Source: Liolophura sinensis (taxonomy: Eukaryota; Mollusca; Polyplacophora; Chitonida; Chitonidae). From it: a DNA stretch of 64,000 bases. Positions 1 to 11,481 of the stretch are shown here, one piece after another. Below the pieces are notes generated by a model. The model did no database searches. It saw only the letters and a program-made list of their open reading frames with translations, and had not been told where the DNA came from. The stretch covers positions 17,071,976-17,135,975 of the forward strand of contig NC_088298.1 of the NCBI RefSeq assembly GCF_032854445.1, in the 5' to 3' direction. Both the position numbers and the translations under genes were made by a program. Numbering within the stretch: the first letter of the stretch is position 1; every line of letters begins with the position of its first letter.

Positions 1-1282
1 CCAATCGCTAGGAGAGTTAAGGTGCGGTTCAATAACGGCCTCAGGCACAGGATTGGTTGAATTTTCCCGCTCTAATTGCTTGTGGTGATTGGCACTTAGC
101 GATCGACAATGCACGCTGATATAGCCGTTCGCACTGAAGGACCATTTGAGTTACACTAATAATTCTAATGATAAGCTTTATAAAGTAGAGTATTGTGGCA
201 CAAGAAAATATATGATTCAATATTTCAGTATCATCTAAACCATTTTCAGGTATAAATAAAGATGTCATTTTGTATTTATTCGATAAAATGATAAATAAAA
301 ATGCCGAAATACTAAATGATGTATTGTCTTGCGTCACAGTGTTACGTCATTTGTCTCTTTTACCCATTTTTTTATTTCTTTTTTCTTTCATTGGTTTTGG
401 AAAATGGGTTCTTCTCTCCACTTAATTGTAGAGAAGAATCACAAAGACAAGGTCTTCCGAGTTTAGGATATAAATAATACATGTTATAACATTATTTAAA
501 TTCCGTTTAATGTTCGAGTGTGTGGTATGTTTGAATGAGCCTTTGTATAGGCAATGCTGCAGATCAGATCTAATGGGCTACTTGGTTCAAGCTTCTTTCA
601 CGGTTCAATTAAGATGAGATATGAATCAGCGCTGTAACGCTAGTAAAATAAAAGTAATAAGCTTGCGACCTGTACTGGTTACTTGGAATTCAAGACTTAA
701 AGAGATTTAATATTAAGATTAAGAAGAAACAGTTCTTCCCACAGTTTATGGATATGATATATTTGGAGTTTAAACATACAGTACGGCCTATTAGTTGATT
801 CATTCTCAAAAAAAATGTTATAGTCTTGTACAAGCGTATTGTGCCTTCAATGAATCACAGGGTTGCAAAATCCAGGAACAAAAGAACGAAACCTTACTCA
901 ATGTTGCTTTCTCCAAGAACTACATATAAAGACGGCTACGTCATGGGGCTGTGAAAAAGTTTTGGCTCCGCACTGGCAAGCACAGGCAATATGTCTGTTC
1001 TCAGTAATAGTGACAGGTACGTGTCCGTGTGTATGACTAGGTGACTAGTTTGTCATGCACTAGGTGAAGAACGGTAGTTCTCCCCCAGCATTGCACTACC
1101 CTCTACCCATAACCGTCTGCCATTGAGTCGATAAATTATCGTAACATTCTTCGTAAAATATGTCGCCTCGTGATGCTATAAGATAAACACAACGTAATTT
1201 ACGAATAAGTTACACGAACTTTGCCGTTGTTGATGGAGCTAAATCAAATTCACACGGATTTAGTGTTGAGGGCGGGGTGGTT
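1..1282. other. Unassigned AT-rich DNA
   Basis: I recognise no gene or repeat family here. The short open frames have no recognisable domain and no splice context that builds a gene. Confidence 0.5.
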
Positions 1283-1303
1283 GGGGGGGGGGGGGGGGGG
1301 GGG
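1283..1303 (+). repeat. Poly-G tract (21 G)
   Basis: A run of 21 consecutive G preceded by other G-rich bases. It could form a G-quadruplex on the plus strand, and its length is prone to assembly error. Confidence 0.9.
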
Positions 1304-1580
1304 TGCTAAAATGACTTGGTCTGTCTCCAGTAATGACCTAGTTGTTGCGTGGTTTCTGTTTTGTGAATAAAAGGCTTCGAAGAATAGTTATTTTTATGTG
1401 CATATATACATCTGGGAACATCGTGTCCCTCTTTAAGGCGTATGGACACGAAGAAAGACTAAAGGGAGCCATGCTCTTCTATCTGTCCTACATATACAAG
1501 TATTATATAATGGGCCGAACATGTCCATTTGGAGAGGAGGAGGGGGGAGGAGTGAGGGAGCACAACACAGCAAAGCATAG

Positions 1581-1632
1581 CTTGACATAGCATAGCATAG
1601 CATAGCATAGCATAGCATTAGCATAGCATAGC
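1581..1632. repeat. CATAG pentanucleotide microsatellite
   Basis: About ten imperfect copies of CATAG, including one interrupted unit (CATTAG). Open frames crossing it on the minus strand are products of the repeat and should not be read as genes. Confidence 0.9.
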
Positions 1633-1821
1633 AAACTGTCTGGTCGGCTTGTTAGAGCTGAATATTGAGCTGTAGCGTGACCAAAACGGACCAATTGTAT
1701 GGGTTGGATTGTCCCGCTCGGGAATTTGTTCGGTCACCTTGTTAGTGCATGCATGATTTTGCATTAATATATGGCCAATGCACGAGTAATGCCTCCACGT
1801 CTCCACGGAGATATGCACCAG

Positions 1822-1975
1822 TACGGACACCATTGGTCATATACATGTATTTGGTGTATATTACAACGGGAGCCATTTGGCAAATCTCACCATATGCGTA
1901 TGTTCTACATGTAGTATGGACACCACTTGTCATTTATATGTATTCTGTGTATATTACAATGGGCAGTATTAAAAC
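1822..1975. repeat. Two-copy tandem repeat, period about 93 bp
   Basis: The block starting GGACACCATTGGTCAT is repeated about 93 bases later as GGACACCACTTGTCAT, followed in both by a GTGTATATTACAA stretch. It is diverged and no function is visible. Confidence 0.6.
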
Positions 1976-2320
1976 ACAAGAGGGAGAGACATGATAGAGG
2001 ACGCTGTTTGTAGTGTATGTTGTATGTGCGATACCGACATAAAAGTTTTACTGATGTCTGCAAGCACCAAGATTCCAACGGCTACAGACCGACAAATATA
2101 GGTTTGTTAGCCCGTTCGGCAAAACCGTTAGCTCTTTATTCCTCATATAGGATGAACAAAGATGGCGATAGAGTGTTCAAGGAAGCGTCCAGTGATTACA
2201 AAGTACGAGGGAATACGAAAAAAGCAGAAATGAGAAATTCCTCAATGCAGCAAGGGGGGCATCAGAAAAGAAGAAATAATAAATATCTTGATGAAATGAG
2301 TGATGAATTATTGTTTATCA

Positions 2321-2516
2321 CGACGACGGCCAACATTATCTTCGAAGGAAACCGGGCACGGGGGAAACCCACGACCATCCGCAAGTTACTGACAGACCTT
2401 TCGCCGTACAGCCGGAGGGGAAGTCAGCATGAGCTGACTTGAACTAAAGGCACTGCATTGATGAGAGGCTCCTGTGTCATTGCGCCGCGCTCGCACGCCA
2501 CAGCCAAAGAGGCCCC
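2321..2516 (-). mobile_element. SINE family 1 copy, 3' tail lost
   Basis: Minus-strand copy of the window's commonest SINE. It retains the middle region and the tRNA-like head, which ends at GGCCCC near 2516. The usual AAAT tail is missing on the left side. A 141-codon open frame at 2017-2442 runs into this copy and is not a convincing gene. Confidence 0.8.
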
Positions 2517-2519
2517 GAG

Positions 2520-3640
2520 TTTGTCTTTAGGTATAAATGTGAGGCACGTACATGTTACACTGTGTTGTTTTGATAATCCGTTTCTTTCAGAAAGCCGCCA
2601 TTTTTTTTAACAGAAAAGTCGCCGGATCGCGCATTATAAAGGAGATGGCTTCTAGTTTCACTCAACAGCCTATGTTTTAATCTAGCAGCATGCTTGCTAC
2701 ATCAAATATCTGTTTCATTGAAATTCTGCATTGGAAATAGTGTCTTCATTTGCAGTAACTTATAGTAAGAACAATGGAAAAACTGAAAACACCAAGTAAA
2801 AAGTCCTACTTTGAAAGCGTGTCGTTTTATTGGCCGTGAAAAGCAGAAATTCCAATAGCCATTGTCCCCGAATGGGCGCAATTTGATCACGGCTGCTCTG
2901 TTTGTGGCAAGTGTAGTTGCGCGTATCCCGAGTGTCGTTTATTGCAACTTAACTTCCGTTTTCAAAATAGGAATTTTCTTTAAAATAACAGGACTGTCGC
3001 ATGAAAACCAGTCAACATGATTTCGCGCAAATTTTTTTTGGTCGATCAAATATTTAATATTACATCTATAACATGGACCAAGGGCCTGGGTGTACGACAA
3101 CATCAGTTTTTGTGGGATGCCGTGGCTTTTGTGAATTGGCACTTGTTTGCTTACACTGTTGAAACAAATAGAGTTTGCTAGAAAACAGTTTACGTATATA
3201 CGTACTAGTCAAAATCTGACAGATTTCCTAGAAATCTCAGTTTGCCTGGCGAGGACTGATCTAATATATACGGACTCCACTCTCCGGGCCTGTTTACCTT
3301 TGGTTAGACTGTTAACTGACTCCGCCACAGATCGATCAAAATTCAAGACACGTAGTAAGTGTCACAATGTAAAAATCTAACCGTTTATTTGCCAAGAGCA
3401 TGACATCCTCGCAGGGAATGTTTTAGAGAAGACTGCCTACGTTATATGCACAGAAAACCCCAGGGCAATCTGAAAAACACAACGCTTTCGTACAATGTTC
3501 AACGCTTCAATCTTAACTGCACTGTACCAGAAAGACCAATCACAAGCAACGCTAAATTGGTATTACACCTCTTACACTTATTCATACTGTGACACGTAAG
3601 TGGCATTTAATTATTTTCTTGAATTTACATATTTTTAATT
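2520..3640. other. Unassigned intergenic DNA
   Basis: No repeat family or gene recognised. Only short isolated open frames are present on either strand. Confidence 0.5.
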
Positions 3641-3641
3641 G

Positions 3642-4320
3642 ATTTCCACCCAGGTAAGAGTGAACTGATTTAAACCCAGGGTGAGAATAGTTTTCAACCT
3701 GCGTAGAAAATAGCTTCAACCTTGGTAGAAAATAATTTCAACTTTCATGGGTTGAACATAGTTTCAACCTGCATGGGAAGAAAAAGGTTTCAACTTGTAT
3801 GAGTAGAAAATAGTTTCAACCTGCATGGGCAGAAAATAGTTTTAACCTGTATGAGTAGAAAATAGTTTTAACCTGTATGAGTAGAAAATAGTTTTAACCT
3901 GTATGAGTAGAAAACAGTTTCAATCTGTATGAGTAGAAAATAGTTTTAACCTGCATGGGTAGAAAATAGTTTTAACCTGCATGGGTAGAAAATAGTTTCA
4001 ACCTGCATGGGCAGAAAATAGTTTCAACCTGTATGAGTAAAACATAGTTTTAACCTGTATGAGTAGAAGATAGTTTTAACCTACATAGGAAGAAAATAGT
4101 TTCAACCTGCATGGATACAAAATGGTTTCAATCTTAGTAGAGAATAATTTTAACTTGGCTAGAGAATAATTTTAACTTGGGTAGAAAATAATTTCAACCT
4201 GAATAAAAAACAGAAAGTAATTTCAACCTGGGTAAAAAACAGAAAGTAATTTTAACCTCGATAAAAAATAATGTCAACCTGGTTTAGAGAATATTTTCAA
4301 CCTGTAGAGAAAGTAACTTA
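3642..4320. repeat. 26-bp satellite array, locus 1
   Basis: Tandem 26-bp monomers of the type (T)AGAAAATAGTTTCAACC followed by TGCATGAG or TGTATGAG, most regular between 3740 and 4130 and degenerate towards 4300. The first one or two monomers (about 3645-3680) match the same unit in reverse orientation (AACTGATTT and CACCCAGG). The same family forms the larger array at 13640-15650. Confidence 0.85.
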
Positions 4321-4404
4321 ACTTAGTGTAGAAAACAATATCGCCCTGGATAGAAAATAAGTACATCGTGGGTAGAAAATAATTACATCGTTGGTAGCAA
4401 TTAA

Positions 4405-5235
4405 ATTCATCCTGGGTAGAAAATAACTTCAGTATTCGTACAAGTACAAATTCACCCTGGGTAGAAAATAACTTCAGTATTCGTACAAGTACAAATTCAA
4501 CCTCGGTAGAAAATAACTTCAGTATTCGTACAAGTACAAATTCACCCTGGGTAGAAAATAACTTCAGTATTTGTACAAGTACAAATTCAACCTCGGTAGA
4601 AAATAACTTCAGTATTCGTACAAGTACAAATTCACCCTGGGTAGAAAATAACTTCAGTATTCGTACAAGTACAAATTCAACCTGGGTAGAAAATAACTTC
4701 AGTACTTGTACAAGTACAAATTCAACCTCGGTAGAAAATAACTTCAGTATTCGTACAAGTACAAATTCAACCTCGGTAGAAAATAACTTCAGTATTCGTA
4801 CAAGTACAAATTCACCCTGGGTAGAAAATAACTTCAGTATTTGTACAAGTACAAATTCAACCTCGGTAGAAAATAACTTCAGTATTCGTACAAGTACAAA
4901 TTCAGCCTGGGTAGAAAATAACTTCAGTATTCGTACAAGTACAAATTCAACCTGGGTAGAAAATAACTTCAGTATTCGTACAAGTACAAATTCAACCTGG
5001 GTAGAAAATAACTTCAGTATTCGTACAAGTACAAATTCACCCTGGGTAGAAAATTACTTCAGTATTCGTACAAGTACAAATTCACCCTGGGTAGAAAATA
5101 ACTTCAGTATTCGTACAAGTACAAATTCAACCTGGGTAGAAAATAACTTCGGTATTCGTACTAGCACAAATTCACCCTGGGTAGAAAATAACTTCAGTAT
5201 TCGTACAAGTACAAATTCAACCTGGGTGAAACATA
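4405..5235. repeat. 45-bp satellite array derived from the 26-bp unit
   Basis: About 18 highly similar 45-bp monomers. Each contains a GGGTAGAAAATAACTTCAG core like the neighbouring 26-bp unit, plus about 19 extra bases with the near-palindrome GTACAAGTAC. Because 45 is divisible by three, the array gives meaningless open frames. Confidence 0.9.
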
Positions 5236-5362
5236 ATTCCAATCTGGGTAGACAACAATTTAACACCTATGTTGAACACAAGGGGCTTTTGGTGGATATA
5301 AAGACTGTGGGAAGTGGGGAAAAGATCGATGTAAGATCGGGCGAATGTACAAATTCAATGTC

Positions 5363-5606
5363 CAAGTATGCATAATTTATTGATTTATTTATTTACTTAT
5401 TTATTTATTTGATTGGTGTTTTACGCCGTACTTAAGAATATTTCACTTATACGAAGGCGGCCAGCATTATGGTGGCAGGAAACCGGGCACAGCCCGGGGA
5501 AAACCCACGACCATCCGCAGGCTGAGTGACAGACCTTTCCTGGGTCATTACGCTGCGCTAGCGCGCTAACCAGCTGAGCCACGGAGGCCCCTCAAGTATG
5601 CATAAT
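5363..5606 (-). mobile_element. SINE family 1 with internal deletion and 14-bp TSD
   Basis: Minus-strand SINE between perfect 14-bp direct repeats CAAGTATGCATAAT at 5363-5376 and 5593-5606. The element lacks about 70 bases between its middle region and its tRNA-like head. The head ends in GGCCCC next to the right repeat. The flanking duplication shows insertion by retroposition. Confidence 0.92.
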
Positions 5607-5693
5607 GCTAAAGTGAAGACAAAATATCACAACGTAAGACCACGTGATGAATACACTGACATTGCCCCCAAAGTTCTCTGAACCATCTAAATG

Positions 5694-5993
5694 CTGAAGG
5701 GTTAATTTATTTATTTATTTATTTATTTGATTGGTGTTTTACGCCGTACTCAAGAATATTTCACTTATACGACGGCGGCCAGCATTATGGTGGGAGGAAA
5801 CCGGGCAGGACCCGGCGGAAACCCACGACCATCCGCAGGTTGTTGGGAGACCTTCCCACTTACGGCCGGAGAGGAAGCCAGCATGAGCTGGACTTAAACT
5901 CACAGCGACCGCATTGGTGAGAGGCTTCTCGGTCATCACGCTGCGCTAGCACGCTAACCGACTGAGCAACGGAGGCCCCATCTGAAGGGTTAA
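5694..5993 (-). mobile_element. Full-length SINE family 1 with 12-bp TSD
   Basis: One of the most complete copies, minus strand. From right to left it has a tRNA-like head (A-box and B-box-like stretches), a conserved middle, the GGTGTTTTACGCCGTACTC segment and an (ATTT)n tail. Direct repeats CTGAAGGGTTAA at 5694-5705 and 5982-5993 flank it. The 67-codon open frame inside is an artefact of the element. Confidence 0.93.
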
Positions 5994-5999
5994 CAGCTG

Positions 6000-6980
6000 C
6001 GGTATTAATTTCTTTAAGACGTAATAAGATCACCCAGAAAGGATAATATTACATGTGAAGGTTAAAATCATGCCACAGGCTGTGGTATAATGCCTATCTC
6101 TCTCCAGATCTATTAACTCTAGGTTTTGCCTAAGTGTCTTTAATTCCTCCAGCCACATGCCTTAAGTCAACTCAACTTCAGTGTTCAGTTATCTTGACTC
6201 AAATATCACTGGCTTCTCTCGTCAGCTCCGTCTTTGATTGGAATTGCCGATCAAAAATCTGTCTGCAGAACGTTGACAAACTACTGTTAAATACCAAAAC
6301 TAACCAGTGTAGAGAAAAGAACAGGGATTTCTGAAAAACAAAGAATTTTTGGAATTAATCACTTGCGTCGCTACATCGCCACAGACGGACAGAAACTGGA
6401 TTGTCAAAGACCGACATCAAACCAGTCGCTCAACGAGTGGATCTGAAGCTGCAAGGTATTTTTACGCCATTTTATGTTTTACTTTGAAAAGTATCTTCAT
6501 GAAAGATATACTATTGTGCTCCAATCTACATAAGCAGCTGAACAGTTGTATCACCGTTAATGATATGATACTAAATATCCTTCAAAGAAAATATCACTGA
6601 ATTTTACTGAAACATGAGATGTTTAATGCAACTTATGCTTAAACGGATACAGAATCGAAGCTGACTGACTGACAGTGGAGATAGGGTTTCCTGTGTTAAA
6701 CTCCTCTGAGCTCGGGACACGTGCAAAATTTCTTCAGTTCGTTTCATAGCTTTCTTGTGAAATCAACACTAGTGTCAGATCCTCTATGTAACTGCTCGAT
6801 GACAGTTTAACGACCAACTCAAATTTCAGTCCAAGTATCCCCACTGCATTAGGTATATTTTAAAATCCTGAATGTCCAGTTTTGATTTCTATTCCTAAGC
6901 CTATCAAAATACTGTCCAATTTTTGTTTCATTCATGCTAAAATCTTACCAAATATTCATAAACAACTCTGTTCTATTTAG
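6000..6980. other. Unassigned intergenic DNA
   Basis: No recognisable gene or repeat. Short open frames at 6134-6334 and 6349-6600 have no recognisable domain. Confidence 0.45.
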
Positions 6981-6982
6981 TT

Positions 6983-7322
6983 TTCCTGGCCCCGATAGCA
7001 CAGTCGCTAGTGCGTCACCTTCGGGAGGGGTAGACCCAGGGTCATTCCTGGGTAGAGTCAAACCTAAGACAGTAAAAGAGGATGTTACGCTTGGCGTTCA
7101 GCATGAAAGGGAAAGTGCAACGACTCGTTGGCCCGTATCAGTATAATGGCTCGGGCGGGGCGGCTTACTTGCCTTCGGTAAGGCGTCTCAATAAAGCAGC
7201 GCTGGATAAAAGAGCGGTGGAAATCCGTTCTGCAGCAAGGGGCCACATTACACACCATTGAAGGACTCCTTCGTCGTCATATGACTGAAAAACGTTAAAC
7301 CCCAAGCAATCACTCAATCAGT
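6983..7322 (+). mobile_element. SINE family 2, near full length
   Basis: A second tRNA-derived SINE. The head begins CCCCGATAGCACAGTCG and carries a B-box-like GGGTCATTCC. The body contains CAGTATAATGGCTCGGGCGG and GGATAAAAGAGCGGTGGAAA. The tail is GTCATATGACTGAAAAA, then TTAAACCCCAAGC and a TCAATCA-type repeat. Similar copies lie at 11490, 36948, 52528 and 60028. Confidence 0.88.
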
Positions 7323-7325
7323 CTA

Positions 7326-8400
7326 TTTAGTTTTATACTCCCATCACAATAGGCCCAATCTTGAGTTTTTTGTTCCGGTCAAAACCTTACAAAATCTGCC
7401 TCAACATCCCTGTCCTACATGTCTATATGCAGTTGTCTTTTCGTATCAGAATACGGCCCAATATTGATTATAGTATTTCCATCAAAATATTGTGAAGTCT
7501 TGATTTATATCCCTGTCTTGATAAAATATTGTCCTATCCTGATTTCTTTCCTCATCAAAATTCTGTCCAACCGAGATCTGTTGAACATTTAGAAAATGTG
7601 GAATCTAATCTGGTAACAGGCGATCTCAGAGCTATGTCCCACCCATCTCTGTATTGATACAAACACGCTTTCCACTCTTCATTCGTATCCATGTCAAAAT
7701 CCTGTCCAGTCTTGCTATCTACATGTATTCCGGGAAACCGGCTATGGCTAAAGGGCACGCCTTTCTGGCATGATAGAAAGAACGTGTGCCTGATTGGTTA
7801 AAACTCATTACATGGCGGCACTTTTGATGTTGCCTACCTCGCGATGTTGCTTACCTCACTTATCTGGGGCATCTCGGTTATGGAACATCACACACAAAAA
7901 AGTATGCAATTTAAATATTATGTGAGACGTCTCCGACGTACGTATATGTAAAAGGTATGAGAGGATTCCCGTGACGTCAGTAGAAATTACTGCGTTCTCA
8001 GGTTATAGAAATAACTCACGCCTGATTGATTAAAATTTATAACATTACGGAGCTTTGGATTTCTACCCATTCACACGATTCATCTCGCCAATCTCAGCAA
8101 AATATAACTCTTCGGCACTGTTGGCGTTTTACGTCGTACATTTTGCAGTTTGTCACTCATATGGCACCCCACATAGTTACATTATGCTCTAACCTCTCAG
8201 TGCTGAATGCCAAGCAAGGAAGCAAAAGTAACATTTTTCGTTCTTGGTATAAATCAACCCGGATTTGATCCCAGATCTCCAGAAGATGAAAAAAAGTTAT
8301 GGTTTTCAAACTTTGAGATATTTTATCAATGCATATGTACATTTCCTCTAGAGTTGCCTTTTCCTTTACTTTTCAAACTTTCATCTAATTTATATTGGTT
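7326..8400. other. Region upstream of the receptor gene
   Basis: No repeat family is recognised between 7326 and about 8340. The last 60-100 bases are conserved in the receptor pseudogene on the other strand near 22680-22770, so the ancestral duplication included upstream DNA. A pyrimidine-rich stretch ending ACACAG at about 8430 could be a splice acceptor for an upstream untranslated exon. Confidence 0.4.
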
Positions 8401-8417
8401 TATCTTCGCCTTTCCTT

Positions 8418-8432
8418 GCTTTTACACAGATA
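8418..8432 (+). promoter_or_regulatory. Possible splice acceptor in the receptor 5' leader
   Basis: A pyrimidine-rich run ending in ACACAG sits about 8 bases before the receptor ATG. It would suit an intron in the 5' untranslated region. The pseudogene copy has CACAA at the same place, so the AG is absent there. Confidence 0.35.
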
Positions 8433-8438
8433 CACGCC

Positions 8439-9482
8439 ATGGCATCATCGGAGAACGAAACTTTTTTCGAAGAAGGTGGGGAAGGCCCACAGGGGTTGCC
8501 CAGTATTTCTGACATGCACACCCTCATCGGGATGCAGTCTATCCTTTTACTGGTGGGAGTGACCGGTAACTCCTTAGTCCTGTACGTCTTTGGCAATCGG
8601 GGCGAACGGCTAACGTATGTCATCGCGATACTATCGCTCGCTGTCATCGACCTGATCTCTTGCTGTCTCTACCTACCTTTCGCTATTGCTCTCGAAGCTC
8701 AGTGGTTCGCTACTTCCTCAAATTTCGTATGTAAGTGCTTTCACTTCTTTACAAATGTCACGCATTGTTTCAGCACGCCTTCCTTGCTGCTGATTGCTTT
8801 AGATCGATGCGCATGCGTCTGCGTCGGTCATGTCCAAGCCACTTATCACAGACGAGCTTTCATCGCTATTGTTGTCGTTGGCGTCTACTCACTATCGGTG
8901 TCCATTTTTCCCACGCTAGCGTACAGAGTCAACAACGGTTACTGCACCTCCGATGGGACAACAATATCAGAGGAATCCATTATACTTTTTCATAACTTTA
9001 TTGTGGCTATTTTCATGATAGTCGGTGTTGTTTCCATTCTCATATATTCCGCAATCTTCGGTGTGGTTCTTTACCTGAAGTACGGTTCAAAACAGCACGT
9101 TCTGGACTCCACGCTAGAAGAAACTAGTCACAGGCCTAACAGTGACACAGAGTCGAGTCTGTCGAATGCTGGCGATTCGACCACACCTGATGCTTCTGCT
9201 AATACTGCTGATAAGGGGAGGCAACTCGCAGACTTCCAACAGGAACAAATCTCAATTGCTGTTGTCATGTTTACATTGACATTTGTGTATTTTACTGCAC
9301 ACATTCCATTATTGTTGGGCTTCTTTAAACATGCAAAGAATTTGGGCATCGTATTGTCCATGATGTATGAAATAACTTTTGTTAGTAATTTTTTCGTTTA
9401 CTTGTGCCTGGATGCTCCGTTCCGCAAGGAGGTAAAGGAACTATTTCAGTCAACCTGGTCACGACTTCGATCTCTTCGCTAA
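8439..9482 (+). CDS. Class A (rhodopsin-like) G-protein-coupled receptor, single coding exon
   Basis: The 347-residue protein has seven hydrophobic segments at about residues 31-52, 60-83, 98-121, 138-162, 183-212, 268-293 and 303-325. Family landmarks are the helix 1 GN pair (N44), the helix 2 LAVID aspartate (D71), a helix 3 cysteine (C98 or C100) that can pair with C169 in the second extracellular loop, and a helix 3 end reading DRC (122-124) instead of DRY. Helix 6 has HIP around P290 in place of the usual WxP, and helix 7 has NFFVY (317-321) in place of NPxxY. N6 and N106 lie in glycosylation sequons. The third inner loop (about 213-267) is Ser/Thr rich. The ligand cannot be inferred. 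A damaged paralogue lies at 21.7-22.8 kb, and other paralogues are likely. The start ATG is in good context and is shared with the pseudogene. Confidence 0.92.
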   Translation: MASSENETFFEEGGEGPQGLPSISDMHTLIGMQSILLLVGVTGNSLVLYVFGNRGERLTYVIAILSLAVIDLISCCLYLPFAIALEAQWFATSSNFVCKCFHFFTNVTHCFSTPSLLLIALDRCACVCVGHVQATYHRRAFIAIVVVGVYSLSVSIFPTLAYRVNNGYCTSDGTTISEESIILFHNFIVAIFMIVGVVSILIYSAIFGVVLYLKYGSKQHVLDSTLEETSHRPNSDTESSLSNAGDSTTPDASANTADKGRQLADFQQEQISIAVVMFTLTFVYFTAHIPLLLGFFKHAKNLGIVLSMMYEITFVSNFFVYLCLDAPFRKEVKELFQSTWSRLRSLR

Positions 9483-9704
9483 CTGTAAAATTGATGTGTG
9501 ATATTGATGTGTGATGTGTGATATATCTGCTTAGTGTGATACTGTACAGCGTAATTAGGCATAATATTATCTCATAATATGAGATACATGCCAGAATGCA
9601 TTTCACGTAGATGGCGGCCGAGGTTGTGGACAACTGCACATTTACTCTGCACTGCAAAAATTCCATATGAGACACCCCATTTTTTACACCCCAACTTATC
9701 TAGG

Positions 9705-9710
9705 AATAAA
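9705..9710 (+). terminator. Candidate polyadenylation signal of the receptor gene
   Basis: First canonical AATAAA after the receptor stop codon, 223 bases downstream. Another lies at 9801-9806. There is no independent evidence for which is used. Confidence 0.35.
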
Positions 9711-9860
9711 ATGTTACTATTAATCAACTCAAACGCCTGGGACTGATTGCAAGTGAGACTTTCAAAACAGTATATAATAACAGTTCAAGTTATTGTAAAC
9801 AATAAACGGGCACATTATAATCTCAGATATTTGCTGGAATTCCATCGAGTCTGAGTTGAA

Positions 9861-10232
9861 TTATTTATTTATATTTTATCGCAACCCACGGTCATCCACA
9901 GGTTGCTGGTGACCTTCCCACGTACGACCGGAGAGGAAACCAGCTGGAATTGACCTTCGAGCGACAGCATTTGGTGAGAGGCTCGTGAATCATTACGCGG
10001 CGCCACCACTCGGCCTCGTGAACTCCTCAGTACTGTATAAAACGCACGGCATAAACAGTTTCAGATACATAATTACCAAACCATGGAATGATCTTCCACA
10101 ACACATGATGTCCAAACCTGCGAATGATCGTGGGTTTCTCTGGGGCACGACCCAGTTTCTTCCCACCATAATGCTGGCCGCCGACGCGTAAGTAGAATAT
10201 TCTCCAGTACGGCGTAAAGCACCAATCAAATC
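9861..10232. mobile_element. Two SINE family 1 pieces in opposite orientation
   Basis: 9861-10002 is a minus-strand middle-plus-head piece with an ATTT-type left end. About 10115-10232 is a plus-strand middle-plus-tail piece ending in CACCAATCAAATCAA. About 110 bases of other DNA lie between. The arrangement may be two insertions or an inverted rearrangement. Confidence 0.75.
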
Positions 10233-10589
10233 AACCTAGTTTTTACAAACGCCGATTTTTCATGTTGCATTATAATACGTGTACAACAAACGAAACTGGT
10301 ACCAAACCTTGGGTAAAACTTTTAACGCAAAGTGAACATGGAACAAAATCTTTTATATCCTTACTGGCAGTGACACTCACACTGTCTGTTATCCTCTTAA
10401 TCACGCTCAGATCCCATTACGACAATGACACAGTTTTAAGACAAACAGATTTGTGCAAATATGTGCGTAAGTACATTTCAAGGATACATGAAACGCTTGG
10501 TTTATATTTCTTAATACGGAATGGCCTAACATACAGCACGAAAAAAACGGCTTCTCGGTTTTCCTCTTAGCGCGTAGAAATAGCATTCA

Positions 10590-10880
10590 ACTTCAGTTTT
10601 TCTATGGCCCAGCTGTCAGTCCGGAATTTAAGTAGCCTACTGTAGTGACGTCAATCGTGATAGCTGTAAATGGGAGGGCTCTAAATTGGTCCCGTCTTCC
10701 CATTATATTTACGACGCCATAGCCGAGTATTTCCGACCATCGACTGAAAATATGCATAAACCAAGGGGTTATTAAGGTGTTAAAAAATATGCCACATTCT
10801 TTTTCTATTTTTTTTTGAAGGGGGATATCTTTGCTCTTTTCTTTTTCTTTTATGGTAGGCCTATATCTTTTCACTTAATC
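10590..10880 (+). repeat. Dispersed repeat R2, copy 1
   Basis: Shares an ordered series of blocks with 33300-33620 and 42650-43070: AAGTAGCCTACTGTAGTGACGTCA, then GTGATAGCTGT, a middle part, ATATGCATAAA and a poly-T stretch. No coding capacity is seen. It may be a non-autonomous transposon or a remnant of one. Confidence 0.6.
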
Positions 10881-11047
10881 TTTAAACCTGACACTGAAGT
10901 GAAAAAAATGATCACAAGTAACTGGTTATAAAGCATGCGAAAATTAAATACACCCGGTCCACAAACGCACTTGATCAGCAAATGTTACGTTTTCTGCATG
11001 TCGTCAGATTTATCTCCGCTTGTGTCTCAAAGCTATTAACCCAGACA

Positions 11048-11225
11048 CCTTCGTGGCGAGATGCTTAGCACGGCAGTCAAGCGCATTGACTCGGGGGCCT
11101 CTTACCAATGCGGTTGTTGTGAGTTTAAGTTCAGCTCTTGCTGGTTTCCTCTCTGGCCCTACGTGGGAAGGTCTTGTAACAATCTGCGGTGGTAGTAGGT
11201 TTTCCCGGTTTCCTCCCTCCCCAGT
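11048..11225 (+). mobile_element. SINE family 1, truncated and degenerate
   Basis: Head and middle region are recognisable (ACCAATGCGGTTGTTGTGAG, then CGTGGGAAGGTC). The tail is absent. The open frames on both strands here come from the SINE. Confidence 0.75.
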
Positions 11226-11329
11226 GCTTTTTGTGCTTCCCTTAAGCATGAAATACAAGATCTGTAGTAAACTGAATATTAAAGACTTACAGCATAGAAA
11301 GTAAAACCAGAGCAGCGAAGACAGTGTGA

Positions 11330-11430
11330 CAATTGGTAAATGGTGAAATGTATCCGGTGAAAAACGGCCTCCTCTCAATTTACCTCAGTTAGCTTTCATT
11401 TTTATTCTGTTTATGTAAATGCTTAAATAG
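11330..11430. repeat. Short dispersed repeat R4
   Basis: About 100 bases match, in reverse orientation, the segment at about 30850-30950 (AATTTACCTCAG and AAATGCTTAAATAGTA). Family unknown. Confidence 0.5.
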
Positions 11431-11481
11431 TACCAAATTACATGCCCCTAGCGCTGTGGTTTAAGCAAAATTGGTGGGGGT

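Noticed and set aside
2017-2442. 141-codon plus-strand frame
   Set aside because: The second half is antisense SINE family 1. The first half matches nothing I recognise and lacks gene context.
4405-5235. Regular 45-bp repeats resembling a CRISPR array
   Set aside because: There are no unique spacers. The whole unit repeats, the context is eukaryotic, and the unit derives from the neighbouring satellite.
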